NCBI GenBank assembly: GCA_047615875.1
Contig: JBLHGU010000234.1
Span: forward strand, 1 to 7,980
DNA from: JBLHGU01 sp047615875
GTDB taxonomy: Bacteria > Pseudomonadota > Gammaproteobacteria > Arenicellales > CAJQKF01
Length of the DNA: 7,980 nt
Reading direction: 5' to 3'
Shown here: one piece after another, positions 1 to 6,600 of the stretch
Layout: each line of letters begins with the position of its first letter
Position numbering within the stretch: position 1 is the stretch's first letter
Notes under the pieces: generated by a model
Database searches by the model: none
What the model saw: only the letters and a program-made list of their open reading frames with translations
Told to the model about the DNA's origin: nothing
Made by a program: the position numbers and the translations under genes

Positions 1-16
1 TGCTGAGATTTGCTCG

Positions 17-618
17 AAGGATGGCCTGATTAATTGACGATTTCTACGATTTTAAGTTATATATTTTTTGGTTTCCATTTGTATTCAGAAAAGGATGATG
101 TTTGTTACAAATGGGCGATTCTATTCGCCGATTTGAATCGGTTTCAACGCCCTTTATCTATTATTGGCGCACCCATCCTACAACGCCCTCGCTAAATGAT
201 TTTTCGAAATCACTATGTTGATCAGCGCAAACTGCATAAACACCCAGTTAGCAATCCTTTCTAATCCGCGATACCTGACTTTTGTGAATCCGAACCGAGG
301 TCGGGGCTTTAATCAATGTGGCATCGACGATCGTTCCTTTCGATACAAACAACCCTTTCTCTAAAAAGTGCTCGTTTACCAGGTGAAACAGTCGCTCACC
401 TAAATCATTCGATCCAGTATATGGCGAAAATTGCAGATCATCGTCTCATCCGGGGCCGGTTCTCGGCCGAGATAAATGTGGGAAAACTCTCGTCAGGTCG
501 GAAATCGTACAGTGCTTTTTCCATAGCCGGGATCAGATAGATAAAGCCAGTGCCGCATAAAGTGAATGCGCAACATCCGTTCAACACCTACTTTTGTGGT
601 TTTAATCAGAGGTTCCTT
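17..618 (-). mobile_element. Decayed IS5-family insertion sequence with imperfect terminal inverted repeats
   Basis: A transposase relic of IS5 type (178-600) is bracketed by related ends. AAGGATGGCCTGATTAA at 17-33 on the plus strand matches AAGGAACCTCTGATTAA, read on the minus strand from 618 to 602, at 13 of 17 bases. The interval is about 600 bp, against roughly 1.0-1.2 kb for a typical IS5-group element, which fits the internal deletions seen in the transposase. IS5 elements usually duplicate a YTAR target. TTAG occurs at 617-620 beside the right end, but the left flank reads CGAA, so no clean target duplication survives. The family assignment from the protein is strong; the exact ends are an inference from the repeat match. 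Confidence 0.7.
178..600 (-). pseudogene. IS5-family transposase, frameshifted and internally deleted relic
   Basis: On the minus strand, conceptual translation jumping between frames gives recognisable IS5 transposase blocks in the right order. They are VGVERMLRIHFMRHWLYLSDP, then AMEKALYDF, PDETMICNFRHILD, NDLGERLFHLVNEH, EKGLFVSKGTIVDATLIKAP, and finally FGFTKVRYRGL up to NHLARAL and a TAG stop at 178-180. The first DDE aspartate survives in VDATLIKAP (codon at 323-325). The protein then passes directly into the C-terminal GFTKVRYRGL block, so the central region with the second Asp and the Glu is missing. The N-terminal ~40 residues before the VGVERML block are also absent. Frameshifts lie near 528 (after LSDP) and between the HILD and NDLGERL blocks. 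It cannot encode an active enzyme. An open frame on the opposite strand at 316-540 is only a shadow of this relic. Confidence 0.88.
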
Positions 619-1019
619 AGATTTGTATTAAAACCTGATTAACACACGAATCACTAAACATAGGAATTAAATCCGCTGTTATAACTAAACGGGAGACATG
701 TACGAAACCATCTACAGCAATATTGTCTCGTTTTACATGATGGCGCGAAATTTTCGACATTAACGGCCCCACCATAATCGAACAATTCGGGACGACAAAG
801 CGGATTTACTTCTACTTAACGACTGTTTCGAGTGGCAGGGATTATTACTAAATTCCAAGACATGAATTCAGTACGCAGATAAATGCTGACCTAAGTTACG
901 GCGGAGACAATGGGATCTTTCACTGCCCGAGCACAGGCCCTGAAATAAAGTTGCTCGCACCCACCCCTCACTGAATTTTAAACATGGTTTAGAATAAACC
1001 CGAGTACATAGCAGCCAGA
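619..1019. other. Intergenic stretch with no recognisable gene
   Basis: This 401-base interval lies between the IS5 relic and the 3' end of the DASS gene. All six frames are broken by stops. The longest pieces I examined are a 52-codon minus-strand frame (617-775, ATG start) and a stop-free minus-strand stretch covering about 660-810 in another frame. Neither shows a family motif, and I saw no ribosome binding site. A CGAGCA/TGCTCG inverted repeat (928-933 and 952-957) has an 18-base loop and no T tract, so it is not a convincing terminator for the DASS gene. It is most likely decayed sequence. Confidence 0.6.
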
Positions 1020-2531
1020 TTAATTGGCCCAGCTAGGTATCGAGTTAGTTTCAATTGAGAACAGCGGTATTCCCCAAAAATAAGTAAAACAAGTAATGAG
1101 TATAATCGCTATAACATTGATTATAATCCCTGTTTTAACCATGTCCATTATTTTCAGCTGACCTGAAGCAAACACAATAGCATTCGGCGGTGTTGCGATA
1201 GGCATCATGAATGCCATGGATGCTGAAAGCGTAACTGGCAGCATAAGCAACAGCGGATTAAGCTCTATCGCTTTGGCAACAGAAGCGACCAGTGGCAACA
1301 GCATTTCCGCAGTTGCGGTATTGGAAGTCACCTCTGTAAGAAATACCACCATCGAAGAAATGCCAGCGATTAAAGACAGGGTATCCGTATCCTTAAGACC
1401 AATAAACTGTTGACCTATAAATTCCGACAAGCCGCTGGTGGTAAATCCTTTTGCCAAAGCGAAACCGCCGCCGAATAGCAGTACAATATTCCAGGGAAGT
1501 TTTGCAATTATTTCAGCGTCTGCGATGCGTTTAAACGTTTTTTTATCACTTGTAGGTATGGCGAATAAAAGCAGGGCGGCAGCAATAGCGACCGTGCCGT
1601 CATTCATCAGATTGGCGTATTCCAACAGGCGCGACCATCCTGGGATAACAAAACTTCCCACACCAATATCACTTCTGAAAATCCAGCAAAATGCAGTCAA
1701 AGAGAAAATGATTGCAACGACTTTTTCTTCATAAGTCATGGGATGCTTTCTTGCTTCAATATTTGTTTCTGGCTGCGCTAGGCTGGTGAAGTTTTTTCCC
1801 GCGTAGCGGGTAGTAATTACCCACCAGGTAATAAACAACATGCTTATAGAGAGGGGTAAAGCGAATAAAAACCAGTGCGTAAATGTAATTTCGGGGGCAC
1901 TCGGGAAGGTGATTTCAAAAATACGTTGCATTGCCATATTCGGCGGTGTACCGATCAGGGTAGCAACGCCACCTATTGAACACGCGTACGCGATACCAAT
2001 CATCAACGCAGTTAGTAATCCCTGTTTTTCTGAATCAGAAAGGTACTGTGATGATCGTGCGTGAACAGCCAGACCAATGGGTAATAGCATCGTTACAGTA
2101 GCGGTGTTGGATATCCACATTGAAAGTCCGGCACTGGTAAGCATAAAACCTAAAACCATCAATCGCGCGCTGCCATGAAACCAACTGATAATGCGCAGGG
2201 CTATACGCGCATGTAAATTCCAACGTTGCATACAAAGCGCTAAAACAAAACCGCCAATGAATAGAAATATAGTGGAATTCATGTACACCGAGGCTACTTC
2301 TTTACCAGAGGTAATGCCAAAAAACGGAAACAAAAGCAGTGGGAGCAATGCGGTGGCCGCCAGTGGTAGTGCTTCGGACAGCCACAACGTGATCATAAGT
2401 ACAGCGATGGCTGTCATTCTTTGTGTGCTATCGCTTGGGAATATAGGTAACAGCAATACAACAAAAAACAGCATGGACCCGAGCCAGAGGCCTACGTTGA
2501 GCTTGGGAAAATTGAACTTTGATGTTGGCAT
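1020..2531 (-). CDS. SLC13/DASS family sodium:anion (dicarboxylate or sulfate) symporter
   Basis: This 503-residue polytopic inner-membrane protein belongs to the divalent anion:Na+ symporter family, whose members (VcINDY, SdcS, NaDC/NaS) import dicarboxylates, citrate or sulfate with sodium. It is full length for the family and hydrophobic throughout, with about 11 membrane segments. The two diagnostic SNT motifs, which bind sodium and substrate in VcINDY, are present at residues 141-143 (WISNTATVTMLLP) and 403-405 (TEVTSNTATAEMLLP). Each repeat also has the downstream TPPN motif, GTPPN at 194-198 and ATPPN at 446-450. This pseudo-symmetric pattern supports an intact transporter. The substrate cannot be read from sequence alone. 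It lies on the same strand as, and downstream of, the decayed rhodanese, so a link to sulfur anions is possible but unproven. No Shine-Dalgarno is visible before the chosen ATG (2531); Met20 is an alternative start. Confidence 0.93.
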   Translation of the reverse strand: MPTSKFNFPKLNVGLWLGSMLFFVVLLLPIFPSDSTQRMTAIAVLMITLWLSEALPLAATALLPLLLFPFFGITSGKEVASVYMNSTIFLFIGGFVLALCMQRWNLHARIALRIISWFHGSARLMVLGFMLTSAGLSMWISNTATVTMLLPIGLAVHARSSQYLSDSEKQGLLTALMIGIAYACSIGGVATLIGTPPNMAMQRIFEITFPSAPEITFTHWFLFALPLSISMLFITWWVITTRYAGKNFTSLAQPETNIEARKHPMTYEEKVVAIIFSLTAFCWIFRSDIGVGSFVIPGWSRLLEYANLMNDGTVAIAAALLLFAIPTSDKKTFKRIADAEIIAKLPWNIVLLFGGGFALAKGFTTSGLSEFIGQQFIGLKDTDTLSLIAGISSMVVFLTEVTSNTATAEMLLPLVASVAKAIELNPLLLMLPVTLSASMAFMMPIATPPNAIVFASGQLKIMDMVKTGIIINVIAIILITCFTYFWGIPLFSIETNSIPSWAN

Positions 2532-2533
2532 CT

Positions 2534-2548
2534 AGTGTAATTTACACT
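2534..2548. promoter_or_regulatory. 15-base palindrome abutting the DASS start codon (putative operator)
   Basis: AGTGTAA-T-TTACACT is a perfect inverted repeat with 7-base arms around a single central base. It ends three bases before the ATG (2531, minus strand) of the symporter gene, where the ribosome binding site would be expected. Its position suggests either a repressor site blocking expression or a small leader hairpin occluding translation initiation. I cannot name a regulator. A palindrome this short could arise by chance, but the placement makes it worth recording. Confidence 0.4.
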
Positions 2549-2639
2549 GTTAAGCAGATTCCATCGACAGATTTGTAGTAGGATTTTACAAAAGAAAACT
2601 CTACGCAGTTGCGACAGTTTGATTTAACTCTGAATATTG

Positions 2640-3031
2640 TAATGGCATATATGTAGAACGAATAAGCGGCATTGTGAGAAACGGTGTCGATGGCTACAGC
2701 AATCGTAATTATTTAGCTTAAACTCTGACGTATGGAGTATGTGGATCTCTAATATGTAGAAGTTCAAACCCAATCTGACAGTTACCCGTTTATCAGCAAC
2801 CGACTGTTAGATTAAGTTTAGTTCAAAAACTTTTCCTTCCAGATTGATTTGGCGTCGAGCAGTGTTTGCATCGGCGTCCTCCCGCAGCCCCCTTTGCCAA
2901 AGGTTCCGCAGGTTCACGTACATCGATTAGCAAGCCCTTATTTTTTCTCGCTCACTTGCTGCTACTTCTGAATTTATGCGACGCACTTTGCTTGCTGTTT
3001 CTTGCAACAATTCAGGGATTGTTTTTAACAT
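2640..3031 (-). pseudogene. Rhodanese-domain sulfurtransferase, frameshifted relic
   Basis: On the minus strand an ATG at 3031 opens a frame beginning MLKTIPELLQETASKVRRI, which looks like the start of a small rhodanese. This frame stops at 2927-2929 after 34 codons. Slipping one base at the run of six A residues (plus-strand T run 2941-2946) gives NKGLLIDVREPAEPLAKGAA, containing the hallmark LIDVREPAE of single-domain rhodaneses. A further shift gives QINLEGKVFELN (2821-2851), resembling the INIPRGVFE block. A much weaker trace of the catalytic-loop region (CCSHRHR then NAAYSF) may lie near 2650-2707. No intact CxxGxR loop remains, so the product should be inactive. The start has a good ribosome binding site and follows the DUF2892 stop by three bases. 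The extent of about 130 codons matches a single-domain rhodanese. The N-terminal half is a confident call; the 3' boundary is approximate. Confidence 0.75.
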
Positions 3032-3034
3032 CAC

Positions 3035-3238
3035 TTACTCCTCTAAGCCTGATTTTTTAATCATAGTCATCATCGGACTCCAGTTGGTAAAGGCCAACTG
3101 GATCAAATTAACTGCGATGCAATTGGTGAAATACAGCCAATTGGCATGCACAAAAAAAGTTAAAACGAGCGACAGCAATAACATCACTCTAGGAAATAAC
3201 CTTAACACTGCAGTTACTTTCTTAATAGATTTCTTCAC
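3035..3238 (-). CDS. Small DUF2892-type inner-membrane protein (YgaP transmembrane-domain-like)
   Basis: This 67-residue protein has a hydrophobic core around residues 17-31 (VMLLLSLVLTFFVHA) and a second around 34-50. They are followed by the family-like tail FTNWSPMMTMIKKSGLEE. DUF2892 proteins are small two-helix membrane proteins; in E. coli YgaP this domain is fused to a rhodanese. Here the next gene on the strand, three bases downstream, is the decayed rhodanese, so the pair looks like a split YgaP. Relatives usually have Cys where this one has Ser in NWSP; the codon is AGT, one base from TGT. The first in-frame start is a GTG at 3238, with an in-frame TAA at 3248-3250 and no visible Shine-Dalgarno, so it may be leaderless-like or poorly translated. 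The frame is open, but with its partner broken it may be decaying. The length fits the family. Confidence 0.7.
   Translation of the reverse strand: MKKSIKKVTAVLRLFPRVMLLLSLVLTFFVHANWLYFTNCIAVNLIQLAFTNWSPMMTMIKKSGLEE
3038..3043 (-). promoter_or_regulatory. Ribosome binding site of the rhodanese relic
   Basis: GAGGAG on the minus strand forms the last two sense codons of the DUF2892 gene and lies six bases before the rhodanese ATG at 3031. This decides that start and shows the two genes were translationally linked. A GTG directly before the ATG is an alternative start. Confidence 0.6.
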
Positions 3239-3257
3239 GTATATATATTAGACATAC

Positions 3258-3263
3258 ATTATA
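3258..3263 (-). promoter_or_regulatory. Probable -10 box of the minus-strand promoter (DUF2892-rhodanese)
   Basis: The minus strand reads TATAAT here, a perfect sigma-70 -10 hexamer inside the left arm of the inverted repeat. Transcription would begin near 3251, only a dozen bases before the GTG start at 3238. That would leave a very short leader and fits the lack of a Shine-Dalgarno. No good -35 hexamer is seen at the expected distance. Confidence 0.45.
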
Positions 3264-3277
3264 TTAGACAATTCTAA

Positions 3278-3283
3278 TATAAT
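3278..3283 (+). promoter_or_regulatory. Probable -10 box of the plus-strand promoter (arsR-RND operon)
   Basis: TATAAT sits in the right arm of the inverted repeat, mirror-symmetric to the minus-strand box. Transcription from about 3290 would give a leader of roughly 45 bases before the repressor ATG at 3337. The -35 region at 17-base spacing (TACATT) is weak. A repressor bound to the repeat would cover this box and so block its own operon. Confidence 0.5.
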
Positions 3284-3336
3284 GTATGTAGTATACCAAC
3301 CCCTACTATCAGTTTCCGAGCCTGGAATTACACAAA

Positions 3337-3642
3337 ATGGATCTAAATCAATTTTCCACCAATGCAGCTGAGGCAGAATCGTTTATGAAATTATTAGCGA
3401 ATAATAATCGCCTGATGATCCTTTGTACCTTAATCGACAAAGAGTGCAGTGTGTCAGAACTAAACCCGCGAATACAGCTTGGCCAGTCAGCCCTATCGCA
3501 ACATTGGGCCGCTTTATGTAAGCATAATCTGGTGTCCACAAGACGTGATGCCCAAAGCATTTATTACTCAGTGGGCGACCTGCGAGTAAAAGATATCATC
3601 AAAACACTTTATGAGTGTTTCTTTACGCAAAAAGAAACGTGA
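3337..3642 (+). CDS. ArsR/SmtB-family winged-helix repressor of the HlyU/BigR/YgaV type
   Basis: This 101-residue protein has the ArsR fold. It has N-terminal helices (residues 10-33, with RLMILCTL), a recognition helix region QSALSQHWAALCKHNLV (50-66), and a beta-wing TRRDAQSIYYSV (68-79). A C-terminal dimerisation helix follows. It resembles HlyU, BigR, SqrR and YgaV, which repress sulfide- or persulfide-responsive genes until a Cys pair becomes oxidised. Cys30 in RLMILC matches the first sensor Cys of that group. The second Cys, normally in a terminal LYC motif, is replaced by YECFF with Cys94, about two residues earlier. The ELCVCDL metal site of arsenic-sensing ArsR is absent (here ECSVSEL). 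Extra Cys occur at 37 and 61. It is the first gene of the operon and sits beside the palindrome, so autoregulation is likely. The ATG has only a weak GGA 10 bases upstream. Confidence 0.9.
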   Translation: MDLNQFSTNAAEAESFMKLLANNNRLMILCTLIDKECSVSELNPRIQLGQSALSQHWAALCKHNLVSTRRDAQSIYYSVGDLRVKDIIKTLYECFFTQKET

Positions 3643-3651
3643 GCCGTGATA

Positions 3652-6600
3652 ATGCATCCAATAGATAAGCTAGTTAATTATTCCTTAACCAGTAGTCTGC
3701 CCTTATTTCTATTTTTATTTGCTGTCATTTCCGGGGCGATTGCACTTAATTTCACCCCCCGGGAAGAAGAGCCTCAAATAGTAGTGCCCATGATTGATGT
3801 GTGGGTAGAGGTGCCGAATTTATCGGCCCGTCAGGTGGAGCGTCAGGCCACAATCCCGCTAGAGAAATTGTTAACCCAAATACCCGGTGTTGAGCATGTG
3901 TACTCTAGCTCCATGGATGGCAGACTCAGCGTAACCCTGAGCTTCTATGTAGGTGAAAACCGAGAAGACGCCTTATTAAATACCTACAATAAACTTTATT
4001 CCAATGAAGATGTTATCCCATCTGTGGTGGCAAACTGGATGCTAAAGCCGATCGAGGTAGATGACGTCCCGATTCTGGTACTGGGCTTGTATAGCACTGA
4101 GCCTTCCTTATACACCGATTTTGAATTGCGACGTTTTGCCCAGGAGGTATCAACCCTATTGCAGGGTATTGAGTATACCAGTGAGGTAAAAGTTGTCGGC
4201 GGCCGTGCCCGACACATTCAGATATTGATGGATCCTCAGGCATTGGCTGCGCGCCAAACCAGCGTGCTGGACGTATACAATGCCATTGGCGCGTCTAACG
4301 AACTGTTAAAAACTAGTCAGCTGATTGTTGAGCGCAAGTCAGTACTGATTGAAACGGGTGATGTGATCCGCAGCCTGGATGAAATGGAAAACCTTGTGGT
4401 CAACGTAGTGAACGGTAAAGCCGTATTGCTTAGAGATGTTGCTAAGATTAAAGATGGGCCGCAAGAAGTAAAAGCCTATCAATGGCTCGAATTTGCCGCA
4501 AATGGTGAATCATCCGCTGTGGCTCATACGCAACATCCGATGGTCACCGTCAGTGTTGCTAAGCAAAAAGGCAGCAATGCGGTCACAGTTGTCGACGCCA
4601 TATTTCATAAACTATCGGAGCTAAAAACCACCCTTCTGCCTCACGAAGTCAAACTTGAAGTACTAAGAGACTATGGTGAAACCGCTGATGAGAAAGTAAG
4701 CAATCTGATATCCAGTCTGGGCTTCGCAATATTTACCGTAGTGGTGTTTATCGGTATTTTTTTAGGCTGGCGTTCAGCTATTGTGGTCGGCTTGGCGGTG
4801 CCTGTATGTTATGGCATCACCCTGCTACTGGATTTGGCTTTTGGTTATACCATTAATCGGGTTACCCTCTTTGCACTCATTCTTTCCTTAGGGTTATTGG
4901 TAGACGATCCCATCACCGGGATAGACAATATCAGTCGTTTTCTTAGGCGTTCTAAAGGAGATAAGAACAGCAGCATTGTCGCAGCCATGTCAGAGATACG
5001 CCCTGCCCTCATCATGTCGACCATCACTATAATGCTGGCGTTTATTCCCCTGGCGTTTATCACCGGCATGATGGGGCCGTATATGGCGCCGATGGCCTTC
5101 AATGTGCCGATCAGCGTGTTAGTGTCTACCCTGGTAGCATTTTTGATTACCCCCTGGCTGGCTTCACGCATATTAAAGCCTATGGCGCAACAGGACAGCG
5201 AAAAGGAACATATATATCATAGATGGTTAGCACCGCTTATCGCCAGTAAAACACGGGTAAAAGTGGGCTTATGGCTGGTACTTGTGATGTTTATTGCCGC
5301 CGCTAGCTTGCCGGTAATTCGCAGCGTTCCCCTTAAACTGCTGCCCTTTGACAATAAGAACGAAATCCAGGTACTGATCGATATGCCTGAGTCGGCTACC
5401 CTTGAACAAAGTGCCGCCATGGCCAAGCAGGTATTGTCCATAACAAAGCAGTTGCCAGAAGTGAAGACCGTCGCCGCCTATGTAGGCGAACCCTCACCGA
5501 TAGATTTCAACGGTATGGTCAGGCAATATTACAGACGCGCGATGCCCAACCTGGCAGAGCTTCGAGTTATCTTGATAGATAAAACCCTAAGGGAACATCA
5601 ATCCCATGCTGTGGTGCTGCGTTTGCGCAAACTGCTTAAGCCTCTACAAAGCGACAACATTGTTATCAAGATCGTAGAAGTGCCGCCCGGGCCCCCCGTA
5701 CTCAGCACCCTCGTCGCCGAGATATATGCCGAGCCTTTTATCGATCACCTTACCCATATGCAGGCCGCTCAAACAGTCATAAAGCGTCTGAAGCAAGAGC
5801 CCCACGTGGTAGAAGTAGATTCAAGTATCAGTGCAGAGCAAGAGGTCAGGCGTTTTATCGTGGACAAACAAAAGGCTGCCTTGTCAGGCATTTCTACTAC
5901 CGATGTAAATCAAAGCATCCGTCTTGGGGTATCTGGGCTGATGGCCGGCACCTATCAACAGGAAAACGAAGCCAGCCCCGTGCCGATAGAATTGAAATTG
6001 CCCTTTGCGCAGGGAAATAAACCCAGCGATCTCTATGCATTGGAAGTAAAGGGTCGTTTTGGAGTGGCTCAGCAAGATGCAGGTTTTGGCCTGGTACCTG
6101 CCCCCCAACCCCTGGTTAGTCTGGCAGAATTGGGGAAATGGCAATCTCTTAAGGCTTCACAAGCCATCATGCACAAGGATCTCAAACCAGTTATTTACGT
6201 AACGGCCGAGTTGTCAGGTCGCACACCGGCCGAGGTCATCGCTGACATTAGCAGTGACAGAGGACTGGAAGAGAAGCAAAACGGGAGTGTTAAGTCTAAT
6301 GACTGGCAGAGCCGAAGTTACCTCTCTTCTGGTGGAGGCATCAGCTGGCAACTCCCCAAGGGCACGGATATTACCTTCTCTGGCGAGGGCGAGTGGCAAA
6401 TCACTCTGGATGTTTTCCGCGATATGGGCATTGCCTTTGCGTTTGCCCTTGTAGGTATCTTTTTCGTGCTTAGATTTCAAACATCCAGTACGGCCCTGTC
6501 GTTGATAATCATGTCAGCAATTCCCTTAACTATCATCGGCATTATGCCGGGTTTCTGGCTGATGAATCAGTTTGGCGAACGGGTGATTGGCGATGCCCCG

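Larger units (their letters stand above)
3252..3289. promoter_or_regulatory. Perfect 17-bp inverted repeat, putative operator for the ArsR-family repressor
   Basis: ACATACATTATATTAGA (3252-3268) and TCTAATATAATGTATGT (3273-3289) are exact reverse complements separated by CAAT. The repeat lies between the divergent starts of the DUF2892 gene (3238, minus) and the repressor gene (3337, plus). It is AT-rich, as are known operators of BigR and related ArsR-family repressors. No run of T follows it and it sits between divergent gene starts, so a terminator role is unlikely. The position and symmetry support an operator through which a dimeric winged-helix repressor controls both directions. Binding by the neighbouring protein is an inference. 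Confidence 0.8.

Noticed and set aside
316..540. 74-codon plus-strand open frame
   Set aside because: It lies antisense to the IS5 transposase relic, whose protein blocks are clear on the minus strand; the plus-strand product has no family features.
617..775. 52-codon minus-strand frame starting MVGPLMSKISRHHVKRD
   Set aside because: No ribosome binding site, no recognised motif, and it runs into the end of the IS5 relic; likely chance.
928..957. CGAGCA/TGCTCG hairpin downstream of the DASS gene as a terminator
   Set aside because: The stem is only 6 bp with an 18-base loop, and no run of T follows on the minus strand.
1207..2535. Several plus-strand open frames of 68-114 codons within 1207-2535
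   Set aside because: All are antisense to the intact DASS symporter gene, which has full-length family motifs.
3079..3102. 9-bp perfect inverted repeat TCCAGTTGG / CCAACTGGA with a 6-base loop, and a nearby CAATTGG/CCAATTG pair (3120-3143)
   Set aside because: Both lie inside the DUF2892 reading frame and coincide with codons for QLAFTNW, HANW and TNC, so they are most simply explained by coding sequence. No T tract or regulatory placement supports a terminator or attenuator.
2866..3251. Plus-strand open frames of 64 and 91 codons
   Set aside because: They are antisense shadows of the rhodanese relic and the DUF2892 gene, which are supported by family motifs on the minus strand.
3337..3642. 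Arsenic- or metal-sensing role for the ArsR-family protein
   Set aside because: The ELCVCDL metal motif is replaced by ECSVSEL and no arsenic resistance genes are nearby; the sequence fits the HlyU/BigR group better.
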